A stretch of 64,000 bases of DNA from Flavicella sp964230805 (GTDB lineage Bacteria; Bacteroidota; Bacteroidia; Flavobacteriales; Flavobacteriaceae), in the NCBI GenBank assembly GCA_964230805.1, contig CAXRIA010000028.1:4165-68164 (forward strand), written 5' to 3'. The translations under genes were made by a program, and so were the position numbers. The stretch's first letter is position 1. Every line of letters begins with the position of its first letter. This document shows, piece after piece, positions 33,118-41,816 of this stretch. The notes beneath the pieces are model-generated. The model did no database searches. It saw nothing but the letters and a program-made list of their open reading frames with translations, and was not told where the DNA came from.

Positions 33118-34110
33118 ATGTCCATTTACAACATTCGCAAAGAGGTAATGCTCAACCTCGAAAAAAATATTGAAGCAACTTTTGGTAAATTTTTAATTTC
33201 TCCTGAAGAAATTTGGCAGCCTACCGATTTTTTACCCAATCCACAATCGGATACCTTTCTAGAAGAAGTCAAAGAAATTAGAGAGCTTTCGAAAGAGCTT
33301 GATGATGATTTTTGGATTTCTTTGGTGGGCGATATGATTACCGAAGAGGCCTTACCAACCTACGAATCGTGGTTGTTGGATTTGGATGGTGTAGATCAGC
33401 ATGGAGAAGAAAAAGGATGGTCTAGCTGGATACGTCGATGGACTGCCGAAGAAAACAGGCATGGAGATGTGCTGAACAAATACATTTACCTTTCCGGACG
33501 TGTGAACATGCGTGAAGTTGAAGTTACAACCCAGCACTTGATTGCCGATGGTTTTGATATTGGAACTTCAAGAGATCCTTACAAGACATTTATTTACACC
33601 AGTTTTCAAGAATTGGCAACCTATATTTCGCACAACAATGTGGCAAAAATAGCACGGAAAGCAGGAATGAAAGGTTTGGCAAAAATGTCGAAAATTATTG
33701 CCGGTGATGAAATGCGTCATCACTTGGCCTACGTAGAATTTGTAAAGCAGATTTTTGCCATCGATCCTAGTCAAATGATGATTGCTTTTTGCGACATGAT
33801 GAAACATAAAATTGAAATGCCTGCCATGTATTTGCGTGAGTCTTTCGGAAAAAAAGCTTCCTTGTTTGATAAATTTTCAGATGTTGCCCAAAGAGCAGGC
33901 GTTTATACATCGTTTGATTACATCGATATTCTAGAAAAATTAAACAAAGCATGGGATATTGAAAATTTTAGAGAATTGACAGCAGAAGCCGACAAAGCAA
34001 GAACTTATTTGATGCGTTTGCCAGAGCGAATGCGAAGAATCGCCAACAGAATTACCGTACCAGATACGGATTACAATTTTAAATGGATGCAACCCTTGGT
34101 TGTCAAATAA
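33118..34110 (+). CDS. Acyl-ACP desaturase (di-iron, stearoyl-ACP 9-desaturase family)
   Basis: Soluble di-iron desaturase that puts a double bond in acyl-ACP, adjusting membrane fluidity. The 330 residues include iron-ligand motifs EENRHG (Glu 112, His 115) and DEMRHH (Glu 198, His 201), with the helix before the first motif reading DLDGVDQHGEEKGWSSWIRRWTAEEN. The family start is LNLEKNIEATFG. Similar bacterial DesA-type proteins have 270-340 residues. Last gene of its unit, with a terminator immediately after the stop. Confidence 0.92.
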   Translation: MSIYNIRKEVMLNLEKNIEATFGKFLISPEEIWQPTDFLPNPQSDTFLEEVKEIRELSKELDDDFWISLVGDMITEEALPTYESWLLDLDGVDQHGEEKGWSSWIRRWTAEENRHGDVLNKYIYLSGRVNMREVEVTTQHLIADGFDIGTSRDPYKTFIYTSFQELATYISHNNVAKIARKAGMKGLAKMSKIIAGDEMRHHLAYVEFVKQIFAIDPSQMMIAFCDMMKHKIEMPAMYLRESFGKKASLFDKFSDVAQRAGVYTSFDYIDILEKLNKAWDIENFRELTAEADKARTYLMRLPERMRRIANRITVPDTDYNFKWMQPLVVK

Positions 34111-34146
34111 AAAAAGGCTTTTCAGAAATGAAAAGCCTTTTTTTAC
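34111..34146. terminator. Bidirectional terminator between desaturase and mutarotase genes
   Basis: AAAAAGGCTTTTCA / TGAAAAGCCTTTTTTT hairpin with a short GAAA-type loop. It is symmetrical, with A and T runs on both sides, and lies between convergent genes, so it could serve both. Confidence 0.85.
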
Positions 34147-35012
34147 ACAGATACTTCAATACTGTAAGAACAGTGGAATGTGTTTTTTGAGTCCAAGGAA
34201 AGGATGCCTTCTTTTTCTTCGATTTTTTGGGAAGTATGTACAGCGTCTGCAATGCCGAGCCAAGGTTCAATGCACACAAAAGGCGCACCGGGTTTCGACC
34301 AGATTCCGAGAAAAGGAAAATCAGGGTACGACAAAGTAACCAGCCTTCCTTCCGTTTCGTGGAGGAGGGTAACTTTTTTGGATTTCATTTTTTTCAGTAC
34401 CAAAGCATCCTTGTCAAAAATACCGCTGTGCAAATCCAAACAGTTCGAATTTTTGAGAAGATTCGCTGTTTGAGAGCCGATGAGCCCTTCTTCTAGCAAA
34501 TGTATTTCCGCAGTTTCTTCTTTCTCAAAAAGCAATTGATTTCGGTCGTAACTTTCCTCTGGATTTTGTAACGAACAGTGAAAAGCGGGGTGCTCGCCTA
34601 ATGAAAAATAAAGAATTTCTTCCCCTTTATTCACCACCGTGTGTGCAATGGTAAGGATGTTTTTGTGTAGTTGGTAGCTCGTGATAAATTCAAAATCAAA
34701 CGGATAATTTTTTTTGGTTTCCTCGTTACTTTCCAATGAAAAAGTCAATTTGTCTTTGGTTTTTTCCGTCAGTGCAACCGAATTGCTCCGCCTAAAAAAG
34801 CCGTGCTGCGGTAGAGAATAAGACTGTCCCTTGTAGACATAAGTATCGTCTTTTAGTTTTCCAACAAAAGGGAACAATATGGGGGCTTGACCTCCCCAAA
34901 AACGGGCATCACCTTGCCACAAATATTCTTTGCCATTGGCGATAAGGCTAGACAATTCTGCGCCCGTATTTTTTACAGCGATTTTTAAAAAATCATTTTG
35001 TAACGTATGCAT
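34143..35012 (-). CDS. Aldose 1-epimerase family protein (LacX-like)
   Basis: A 289-residue galactose-mutarotase-fold protein. It opens LQNDFLKIAVKNTGAELSSLIANGKEYLWQGDARFWGGQAPILFPFVGKL, with the typical mutarotase residues YSLPQHGFFRR and the mid-protein LGEHPAFHC, and ends in the C-terminal KPGAPFVCIEPWLGIADAV. Residues H (in HGF), H (in GEHPAF) and the late E (CIEPW) fit the His-His-Glu catalytic set. Its sugar is unknown; such LacX/YeaD types often act on aldohexose phosphates or free aldoses. Fourteen bases after the amidase gene, so co-transcribed. Confidence 0.86.
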   Translation of the reverse strand: MHTLQNDFLKIAVKNTGAELSSLIANGKEYLWQGDARFWGGQAPILFPFVGKLKDDTYVYKGQSYSLPQHGFFRRSNSVALTEKTKDKLTFSLESNEETKKNYPFDFEFITSYQLHKNILTIAHTVVNKGEEILYFSLGEHPAFHCSLQNPEESYDRNQLLFEKEETAEIHLLEEGLIGSQTANLLKNSNCLDLHSGIFDKDALVLKKMKSKKVTLLHETEGRLVTLSYPDFPFLGIWSKPGAPFVCIEPWLGIADAVHTSQKIEEKEGILSLDSKNTFHCSYSIEVSV

Positions 35013-35026
35013 AGAGATTCATGAAA

Positions 35027-35797
35027 TTAAAAATTGAAACGATCTCGATCCTTTAAAAAAGGAAAGCTTTGTCGAATTTGCTTTAGGTTTTTTTTGTCTA
35101 GGGTCACCGTAAAAACTTCTTCGATTTCTGATTTTTGAAGAACAGCTCCCAGCGGGTCAATCACTTGTGAATGGCCGTTGTATTCATGTCCGTTGCCGTC
35201 GGTTCCTATTCGGTTAACACCCACACAATAGGCTTGATTTTCTATCGCTCGGGCTTTTAACAAAACATTCCAAGCAGCAATTCTGGTTTTGGGCCAATTG
35301 GCAACATAGAGCAACACGTCGTAGTCTTCCGTATTTCTAGACCAAACCGGAAAACGCAGATCGTAACAGATAAATGGACTGATTTTCCAACCTTTGTATT
35401 CAAACAGCAAACGATTTGTTCCAGGAGTATAAACCCTGTTTTCACCTGCAAAATGAAACAAATGTTTTTTGTCGTAGTGTACCAAATTTCCAGAAGGATG
35501 CACAAAAACAAAACGATTGAAATACTGGCCGTTTTCTTCGATGATCAAACTGCCAGCAATCGCGGCATTGTGTGTTTGAGCTTGTTTTTTCATCCACGCA
35601 ATGGACACACCGCTCATTTTTTCGGCAATTGTTGCTGGATCCATGTCGAACCCAGTAGCAAACATTTCTGGCAAAAGAATCAAGTCCGTTTGTTCGTTTA
35701 TGGATTGGATTTTTTGAGAAAGACGCGCCAAATTCGCAGAAACGGATCTCCACAAAGTATCGTTTTGTACGAGTGTTATTTTTAAGAAATCTTGCAT
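35027..35797 (-). CDS. Nitrilase-family amidohydrolase (omega-amidase/YafV-like)
   Basis: A 256-residue carbon-nitrogen hydrolase. The catalytic triad is visible: Glu 44 in LLPEMFATGFDM, Lys 110 in HYDKKHLF and Cys 144 in PFICYDLRFP. The surrounding text (AGENRVYTPG, ARAIENQAYCVGVNRIGTDGNGHEYNGHS) is the YafV/Nit2 type that hydrolyses alpha-ketoglutaramate or alpha-ketosuccinamate. The exact substrate is inferred. It starts the minus-strand pair with the mutarotase, with no clear promoter box. Confidence 0.9.
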   Translation of the reverse strand: MQDFLKITLVQNDTLWRSVSANLARLSQKIQSINEQTDLILLPEMFATGFDMDPATIAEKMSGVSIAWMKKQAQTHNAAIAGSLIIEENGQYFNRFVFVHPSGNLVHYDKKHLFHFAGENRVYTPGTNRLLFEYKGWKISPFICYDLRFPVWSRNTEDYDVLLYVANWPKTRIAAWNVLLKARAIENQAYCVGVNRIGTDGNGHEYNGHSQVIDPLGAVLQKSEIEEVFTVTLDKKNLKQIRQSFPFLKDRDRFNF

Positions 35798-35965
35798 ATG
35801 ATGTCAGCAGCTTTGGTCAAAAAATGTAAGATGAAACAGACATTTTGTGTTACAGGTAAAGATATTATAAAATCTGAAGGGAATGTTCTACACAAGAATT
35901 TTTATTCAAAGGAGTATCTTTTTTCACAAAGCACAAAAATGAAAACAAAGAGGGAGATGAAATAA

Positions 35966-36469
35966 TTAGAGGCTTTTTGTTTCCAAAGAAAGGAATTCTT
36001 TATTCGAGACAATTTCAAAATTCCAGTTTCTTTTTTTGCTCCGATACCCTAGAATACTGGGTGACTTTGTTGCCAAGTACACCATTCCTACACCAGCGAC
36101 AATTCCTGCTAGGAAAATAGGTTCTCGACTAATGCCATATCCAAAAAGGCCCACGAAAAAAAATTGATTTCCAAAAAAGTACAAACTTCCATTGACAACA
36201 AGGGTTTCAAGAAAAGGGTTTCTTTTGATTTTAGAAATTTCAGAAATTGGGATTTTCTGATTTTTCATTCGAATATGCGAAGGATCCACGATTGTAAATC
36301 GTCCTTTTATTTTTTGCCCGTCATTGGTGACGATTCGAATTTTTTTGTTTTCCTTGATTCTGTACTCTTTGTTGGTATTGGACTTGTATATACGAATGTA
36401 ATTTTCTTGAGCACATAACTTACTTACGAGCAACAAGGAGAATAGAATTAAAAAACTGGTGTGTTTCAT
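35966..36469 (-). CDS. Hypothetical exported membrane protein
   Basis: Not recognised. About 167 residues. A signal peptide (MKHTSFLILFSLLLVSKLCAQ) is followed by a charged beta-rich middle (RIVTNDGQKIKGRFTIVDPSHIRMKNQKIPISEISKIKR) that has the look of an Sm-like or SH3-type small barrel. Two hydrophobic helices follow (about 105-140, rich in FFVGLFGYGI and AGIVAGVGMVYL), then a basic tail. A start four codons earlier is possible. It is preceded by a strong intergenic hairpin. Probably a cell-envelope protein; no function assigned. Confidence 0.65.
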   Translation of the reverse strand: MKHTSFLILFSLLLVSKLCAQENYIRIYKSNTNKEYRIKENKKIRIVTNDGQKIKGRFTIVDPSHIRMKNQKIPISEISKIKRNPFLETLVVNGSLYFFGNQFFFVGLFGYGISREPIFLAGIVAGVGMVYLATKSPSILGYRSKKRNWNFEIVSNKEFLSLETKSL

Positions 36470-36492
36470 GTTTAAGTTCATCTTTTTTGTTT

Positions 36493-36526
36493 AGGAAACC
36501 TGGTGTTTTACAACACCGGGTTTCCT
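36493..36526. repeat. Strong intergenic hairpin
   Basis: A 15-bp inverted repeat AGGAAACCTGGTGTT / AACACCGGGTTTCCT with one T:G position and a four-base loop. It lies between two minus-strand hypothetical genes and has no T run on the transcribed side, so it looks like an attenuator, mRNA-stability element or protein-binding site rather than a standard terminator. Confidence 0.6.
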
Positions 36527-36535
36527 CAATAAATT

Positions 36536-36961
36536 TTATTCTACAAGCCCAAGATCTTCATTGGTTATTTCAAAAGTGTAAACAAAATGGTTTTTAGATG
36601 TTTCTCTTACTGTCCAATATTTAGCAATGTTGTAAATATTTTTACCCGGTGTATCAGGCTTCCAGACGTTTAATATTTCGTTAGTTTCATTTGATAAATA
36701 AATTGAGTCAAAATCAATTAATGACAATCCTGCTCTTCCTAAGCCATTATTACTTACATTTATTTTTTTGTATGTGATTGAGTTATCAGACTTAATTTTT
36801 AATGTTTCTTTGTTGTTTTCTTCATTTTCTAAAATGAGACGACTAATAAAACTTATTTCTAAGTTTGAATTTGAGGAATTAATTATTTCAGTTTCTAGAC
36901 TCTCACTCGGGTCACAAGAACAGCACATTGCAAACACAACGAAATAAATAAGTTTTTTCAT
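36536..36961 (-). CDS. Hypothetical lipoprotein
   Basis: Not recognised. 141 residues: a lipoprotein signal with lipobox-like cysteines (VFAMCCSCDPSES), then a beta-rich domain with LEISFISRLILENEENNKETLKI, NGLGRAGLSLIDFDSIYL and VRETSKNHFVYTFEITNEDLG. The gene is visibly more AT-rich, and its codons more Asn/Ile-biased, than neighbouring housekeeping genes. It lies between two other unknown envelope genes. A role in the envelope is inferred only from the signal. Confidence 0.65.
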   Translation of the reverse strand: MKKLIYFVVFAMCCSCDPSESLETEIINSSNSNLEISFISRLILENEENNKETLKIKSDNSITYKKINVSNNGLGRAGLSLIDFDSIYLSNETNEILNVWKPDTPGKNIYNIAKYWTVRETSKNHFVYTFEITNEDLGLVE

Positions 36962-36979
36962 GCTTCAATATATTAAAAA

Positions 36980-38125
36980 TTAATCCCAATAATAAGCTTC
37001 AAAAAGCTCTTTAACATCATCTTCGTCTCTGTTATTGTTTTCTCGCAACAAACGATCTCTAAAGGCTTGTGGCGAGGTCACGTCTCCGTCCAAAGCATTG
37101 TAAATGTTTCTAAGACTGTAACCTGAGGCTTTATCTTCAAACCCCTCTCTTATTGTTTCTAAATTTACTCCTGTATTCATCAAATCTGTATCATCTGAAT
37201 CCATAAGATCATTCATCAAACCTCCTGGGATCCAGCCTGTCCATCTGTAAACAGGATTTCCGTATCTAATAATGTCTTTTCCAGGTCTATCAAGCGGGTC
37301 AAAATTTTCAAAAGCATTCAATGAATGAACCTGATTATTTTTTCCAAATTCTTGCAGGGTTAAAAAATATCCCATGTGAAAGCCCCAAGCTTCTCCCAAA
37401 GCACAGATACCCGCATTTCTGCCTGTGCCATCGCCATAGGCTCCGTAGGTAAGAATATAGCTGATGTATTTTGCCCAGTACGCCCCGCCCACTTTGGCAA
37501 AATGAGAACTGTGTGCCATTTCGTGAAAAACCTTTGAATAAACGCCATCCGTTCCTTGCCTTGCATTTCCTTGTATCCAAATATCGGGCAATAATTTCAA
37601 ACGAAGGAGATAACCGATCCACGAATTGGCAAGAAATCCCAAAGTACTATTTAAAAAGAAATTGGAAAGATCGCTCCGAGAATTGAATCCTATAAAACCA
37701 TAGGTATGTCTGAGCATTGGAGCAGACGCTGTTCCAGATCCACTGGTCACATTGATGCGCATTTTAGAATTGAAGGTGTCAATTCCGTACTCTCGGCAAT
37801 ACTTTCTATATTTTACCACCGCATTGTTTACGGTTGAAAACCGCCAACCATAAGAATTGGTGTAAAAGGTTTTGTTGTACCCTCTTTTAGATTCTGTCCA
37901 AGCCCGGTAGGTAGCATCGGACAAAGAAAGCCAGGTAGAATAGATTTTTATTTTGTTCGAGGGGTTGTCAAAGTCAATGGAATACCAAGGGTCTCCTCTG
38001 TATTTTTTATTGATTTTGTAATAGCCATTTTCATTGGTATAACCACGCCCCCATACAAACCAACGGAAGGTTCTCACTTTTACACCTACCACAGGATCCG
38101 TGCCTCCGGTGGCGGTATTGTACAC
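36980..38125 (-). CDS. Metallopeptidase-like protein, C-terminal part (split from the upstream gene by a frameshift)
   Basis: 382 codons beginning at a GTG that is only the first possible start. The frame is open back to 38206 and reads on as SGRTQPKGTLKVYNTATGG, which is the middle of a protein, not a start. It has a carboxypeptidase-regulatory-like beta domain (VVGVKVRTFRWFVWGRGYTNENGYYKI). It also has the zinc-peptidase motif H201-E-x-x-H205 in VFHEMAHSSHF, followed by an acidic and aromatic tail. The family is unnamed. The upstream fragment at 38157-38858 overlaps it; the two form one gene if one A is removed from the A9 run at 38199-38207. Confidence 0.7.
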   Translation of the reverse strand: MYNTATGGTDPVVGVKVRTFRWFVWGRGYTNENGYYKINKKYRGDPWYSIDFDNPSNKIKIYSTWLSLSDATYRAWTESKRGYNKTFYTNSYGWRFSTVNNAVVKYRKYCREYGIDTFNSKMRINVTSGSGTASAPMLRHTYGFIGFNSRSDLSNFFLNSTLGFLANSWIGYLLRLKLLPDIWIQGNARQGTDGVYSKVFHEMAHSSHFAKVGGAYWAKYISYILTYGAYGDGTGRNAGICALGEAWGFHMGYFLTLQEFGKNNQVHSLNAFENFDPLDRPGKDIIRYGNPVYRWTGWIPGGLMNDLMDSDDTDLMNTGVNLETIREGFEDKASGYSLRNIYNALDGDVTSPQAFRDRLLRENNNRDEDDVKELFEAYYWD

Positions 38126-38156
38126 TTTTAAAGTGCCTTTGGGCTGTGTGCGTCCA

Positions 38157-38858
38157 CTACAAAAAAACCAGCACTTTTCTCCAAGGTTGCTGTCTTTGTT
38201 TTTTTTTCAATTCTTTTTCTAGATTTCCTGTAATTCGGAAAGCTTCTTTTTCCAAAGCCTCGTAAAAAGAAATTTGAGCGTCTGTTGCTTTTGCCAAAAG
38301 ACCATCGTCTTCTTCGATATCTTCTCCCTGTGATTCCTCAAACAAAAACAAGTCCTCCAAGAGTTCATATGTCAAGCCCAAGGAGGCATAATCAAAATCT
38401 TCTAGCAGAGACGTGTACACCCATGCGCCTTCAAAAGTTTCGGTATCGAAATCCTCTTCGATAAAAAAATCGCCTTCTTCTTCAATTTCTCGATCCAATG
38501 GAAATTCAGAAAATTGAATATCCAAAGAAGTTAGCTTTTCTTTGTCTTCTGTAGAGGTACACCAAAAACGAACGTAGTGATGGTTTGTTGAGATCTCAAT
38601 GGTTTCCCCTGTTTTTTGTAAAGCTTTTGATGACTTGTCCTTGGATTTCATGATGTTTTGATAGGCTTGCTGCATATTCTCTACGGAATAAGGATTTTCG
38701 ATCTTGTCACCCAAAACAATCTCTTGTTCGTCAGCATCGAGATAGGCTTCTTTTACGGAAGTGTTGGAGGCCTCCGTTTCTTTTATTTCATCACGACATG
38801 AAGTAGTTGTCAATCCTATCAGGATCAAGACCAATGGCAATTTTTGTAAGTATTTCAT
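38157..38858 (-). CDS. Lipoprotein N-terminal part of a split metallopeptidase-like gene
   Basis: 234 codons: a lipoprotein signal with lipobox TTSC-R (Cys 21), then an acidic helical segment (EDFDTETFEGAWVYTSLLEDFDYASLGLTYELLEDLFLF) and a lysine-rich stretch encoded by a run of nine A. After the run the current frame gives 14 residues and a stop, while the -1 frame continues into the metallopeptidase-like gene. Single-base loss in A9 (to A8) restores one protein of about 620 residues. It may be a phase-variable gene, a decayed gene or a sequencing error. No promoter box was found upstream. Confidence 0.7.
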   Translation of the reverse strand: MKYLQKLPLVLILIGLTTTSCRDEIKETEASNTSVKEAYLDADEQEIVLGDKIENPYSVENMQQAYQNIMKSKDKSSKALQKTGETIEISTNHHYVRFWCTSTEDKEKLTSLDIQFSEFPLDREIEEEGDFFIEEDFDTETFEGAWVYTSLLEDFDYASLGLTYELLEDLFLFEESQGEDIEEDDGLLAKATDAQISFYEALEKEAFRITGNLEKELKKKQRQQPWRKVLVFL

Positions 38859-39176
38859 AGTATTTAAAATTTAGATGTCCCTGCTATGTTGTGTTTCTGT
38901 TATTACCAAAAAAACACCTTCGCTCGGCGGTAAAACCGCATGTTGCGAAATAGAGGTAGTCATTTTAAATACTATAAAAGGGTCACTTGATTTGCGTTCG
39001 AAGTGGCATAGTAATTTAAGAATGTAGCACAAGAATAAACACTTTTGTTCTTTTTTCAAAACAAAAACCAAACTTTAACATTTGTTAATAACAGAGAAGT
39101 TTCGCGTTGCTAACGAATTGAAAACGATGCCGCGCAATTTTCGAATTTTTTGTACTTTGTAAACCATTGAAAACCG
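38859..39176. other. Gene-free stretch between divergent lipoprotein and thioesterase genes
   Basis: About 320 bases with no credible gene. It has a small inverted repeat GCGGTAAAACCGC at about 38925-38937 and an AT-rich patch with TTTGTTAATAAC near 39078. It should carry the promoters of both flanking genes, but no exact TAnnTTTG box was seen; TGTACTTTG before the thioesterase is one base short. Confidence 0.4.
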
Positions 39177-39692
39177 ATGTTTATGAAGACAAAAACAGCC
39201 AAAGAATCGTTATCGATTGCCACAGATTTGGTATTGCCAAGCGATACCAATGCGCTTCACGGAATTTTTGGAGGCGAGTTGTTGGCTCGGATGGATCGCA
39301 TTTGTTGCATTGCGGCACAACGACACGCAGAAGCCATTGCAGTCACCGTAGCGGTGAACCATGTGCAATTTGGAAAACCGGTTCCTTTGGGAAGTACTCT
39401 TACCATTGAGGCGAAGGTGTCCAGAGCTTTTGGTTCGTCTATGGAAGTCTATGCCGATGTGTGGACAGAAAATAGAACCACAGGAAAACGGACCAAGGTA
39501 AACGAAGGCATCTATACATTTGTTGCTGTAAGTCCCAAAGGCAAACCCGTTCAGGTACCTGATTTGGTTCCCGAGACAGTTTTGGAAGAACAACGTTTTC
39601 AAGCAGCCTTGAGACGTCGTCAGTTGAGTTTGGTATTGTCAGGAAAATTGGCTGCCAAAGAGGCCACAGAATTGAAGGCCTTGTTTACATAA
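39177..39692 (+). CDS. Acyl-CoA thioesterase, hotdog fold (YciA/BACH-like)
   Basis: A 171-residue hotdog-fold thioesterase that hydrolyses acyl-CoA. Diagnostic segments are LPSDTNALHGIFGGELLARMDRICCIAA, including the conserved Asn near residue 23 and HGxxxGG, then VTVAVNHVQFGKPVPLGSTL, EVYADVWTEN and the repeated beta strand EGIYTFVAVSPKGKP. The C-terminal helical tail (QRFQAALRRRQ) fits the one-domain type. A second ATG two codons in is also possible. Chain-length specificity is not visible. Confidence 0.88.
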   Translation: MFMKTKTAKESLSIATDLVLPSDTNALHGIFGGELLARMDRICCIAAQRHAEAIAVTVAVNHVQFGKPVPLGSTLTIEAKVSRAFGSSMEVYADVWTENRTTGKRTKVNEGIYTFVAVSPKGKPVQVPDLVPETVLEEQRFQAALRRRQLSLVLSGKLAAKEATELKALFT

Positions 39693-39709
39693 ACAAGAGT
39701 GGACAAGCC

Positions 39710-40954
39710 TTACAAGCGCAACAACCAAGATTTTGGGTTTTGTTTTTGCGTATCCCGCCAGATTTGAAATTTCAAAAGGGTTTTGCCAGTTACCTTGTCC
39801 GTATGTATTTTTCCCAGATGCTGGTTCAAAGAAACGCGGTCTCCTTTTTTTACGGTCACTGTTTCCAAATTGCTGTACAACGAGATGTAGTTTCCGTGCT
39901 GAACCATGACCGTTTTGATGCCACTTGAGCCTAGTTGAATGGCCAATACCGACCCTTCAAAAATAGCTTTGGCATTCGCTCCTTGGTTGGTTGCAATATG
40001 AATACCATTGCTTTGAATGGTAATGCCTTTGAGGGTTTTGTGAGGGATTTTTCCAAAATTACGCACTACCAAAGCATTGACAACAGGCCAGGGCAATTTT
40101 CCCTTGTTTTGCTCAAATTTTGAAGCCAAAGCTTTGGCCTCTGGAGTAAGTGAAAACCCTTTGCTTTTCGCTTTGTTTTTTTTCTTTGAAGCTGCAATGG
40201 CAGCGCGAATCAAACGCTCTATTTGTCGGTCAATTTTTCGCTCCTCGGCTTGCTTTTTCTTGATGTCGGCAATGTATTGTTTTTCCTTTGATTTTACTTT
40301 TTTTACGAGAACCTCTTGCGCTTTTTTTTCCGCTTCAATTACAGATTTTTCTGTTTCATAGGAGCTCAGAAGATTTTCTTTTTGAATTTTTTGCACTTTC
40401 AAATCGGCATTCAGCCGTTCAATTTTTTGGGTGTTTTCTGCAATCTGTATCCCTTGTTTTTTTCGATAGTCCGCATATTGGTTCATGTATTTGTAACGCT
40501 TGTAAGCCTGTAAGAAGCTTTCAGACGAAAATAGAAACATCAGTCTGCTTTGCAAGGATTTGTTTTTGTAGGACTTGTGGATCATTTCCGCATACTCTTT
40601 TTTTAAGAGCGCCAACTCTTCTTGAAGGTTCGCTATGTTTTTTGAGTGCCGAAGAATTTTGGCGTCCAAGAGGCTCCCTTCTTTTTCAATGGTTTGAATG
40701 AGTTCCTTTCGAACGGCGATCTTTTGACTCAAATCACCAATTTCGTTTAAAAGATTTTTTTCTTGCTTTTTGCTCTGAAACAAAAGGGTATTGACTTTTT
40801 TAATTTCACGCTGCAATTGGGCTCTTTTCGCTTCGAGTTTTTTCTGAGATTGCTGCGCAAAATTGGGCGCACTGAGGCATAAAAATACCAAGAGTAATAC
40901 TTGCGAGCTGAGACTTCTTTTTGGATTCGAAAAAACAAGATAACGAGAGTTCAT
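39710..40954 (-). CDS. EnvC-like murein hydrolase activator (LytM domain)
   Basis: A 414-residue exported protein with a signal peptide (ending APNFA-Q), a long coiled coil (about 38-260, with KKLEAKRAQLQREIKKVNTLLFQSKKQEKNLLNEI-type heptads) and a C-terminal M23/LytM domain. In the LytM domain the usual metal ligands are degenerate (SNGIHIATNQG instead of HxGxD), as in E. coli EnvC, which activates amidases rather than cutting itself. It probably acts at the septum with an amidase. Its start overlaps the region right after the DUF4292 lipoprotein stop (three bases), so the two are one operon. Confidence 0.88.
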   Translation of the reverse strand: MNSRYLVFSNPKRSLSSQVLLLVFLCLSAPNFAQQSQKKLEAKRAQLQREIKKVNTLLFQSKKQEKNLLNEIGDLSQKIAVRKELIQTIEKEGSLLDAKILRHSKNIANLQEELALLKKEYAEMIHKSYKNKSLQSRLMFLFSSESFLQAYKRYKYMNQYADYRKKQGIQIAENTQKIERLNADLKVQKIQKENLLSSYETEKSVIEAEKKAQEVLVKKVKSKEKQYIADIKKKQAEERKIDRQIERLIRAAIAASKKKNKAKSKGFSLTPEAKALASKFEQNKGKLPWPVVNALVVRNFGKIPHKTLKGITIQSNGIHIATNQGANAKAIFEGSVLAIQLGSSGIKTVMVQHGNYISLYSNLETVTVKKGDRVSLNQHLGKIHTDKVTGKTLLKFQIWRDTQKQNPKSWLLRL

Positions 40955-40957
40955 AGC

Positions 40958-41725
40958 TTAGTTTATCTTTTTATATCCCGCAGGAATTTTATAGGGAAAA
41001 GAGAGTTTTTTACCCAAAGAAACGGATTTGTATTGCACGCGAAGGTCTGCCTGATTTTTTTGATCTCTTGCTCGGATGTTGATTTGGTCAGGAAAATAGG
41101 TATTGTTGATTTTGTTGTAATTTTTATACGAGACGGACAGAGAAGCTTTTTTTTGGAGGCTTTTCATTTCTTGTTTTTCGATTTTGTAATGCAAGGGATG
41201 TATCCAAAAGAAAAGATCCGCCCATGCATTTGCTTTTTTTGGTGTCAACAAATGTGCTTGTTGATCGATTCGTGAAACAAAATTTTTTGGTTTGAGCGGA
41301 ACGATGGCGTCTCCGACCAAGATGTTTTGAAGCATAGAAAAGTTGAGCTCTGTTCCGAAGAGGGCTTGCAAAGAGGTAAAGTCACCTTCGTAATAGCGTT
41401 TCATAGGTTTGATATAGTAGCTCACGCGATTGGGCGTAATCAAGGCTTTTACCACGGGGAAACCAAAAATGGAACCGCTCATCCAAATCGTTTCGTCTTT
41501 CTGCATGCGCAAGCTCACGGTAAAGTTTTTTGAGTCGTTTCCTTTTTTGAAATTCACTTTCAAATCTGCTTTCAAGGTACTTTCGTCAAAGGCATTTTTC
41601 GAATGATTTTTTAGGACTCTTTTGGAAGATTCTTTGACAACCGCTGCTCGATCGGTGAGGTTTTTATTCGATCCGCAAGAGAAGAGAATAAAAGCAACAA
41701 TTAAAAAAAGAAATCTGAATTTCAT
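40958..41725 (-). CDS. DUF4292 outer-membrane lipoprotein
   Basis: A 255-residue lipoprotein with a signal ending FSC-GSNK (Cys 17). The mature part matches DUF4292, a LolA/LppX-like half-barrel fold: TVSLRMQKDETIWMSGSIFGFPVVKALITPNRVSYYIKPMKRYYEGD, with a hydrophobic loop, and a terminal FPYKIPAGYKKIN strand. Such proteins are proposed lipid or lipoprotein carriers; the function is not proven. A 39-codon extension is open upstream, but the lipobox sets the start. EnvC follows immediately. Confidence 0.85.
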   Translation of the reverse strand: MKFRFLFLIVAFILFSCGSNKNLTDRAAVVKESSKRVLKNHSKNAFDESTLKADLKVNFKKGNDSKNFTVSLRMQKDETIWMSGSIFGFPVVKALITPNRVSYYIKPMKRYYEGDFTSLQALFGTELNFSMLQNILVGDAIVPLKPKNFVSRIDQQAHLLTPKKANAWADLFFWIHPLHYKIEKQEMKSLQKKASLSVSYKNYNKINNTYFPDQINIRARDQKNQADLRVQYKSVSLGKKLSFPYKIPAGYKKIN

Positions 41726-41816
41726 ACAGTTCAAAAAAAGGGAATTGAAACAATCAGCTGGCAAGATACGTTTTTTGCTTCGAAAAAGGAAGTGTTTTAC
41801 AAGACAGGATTGTGGT

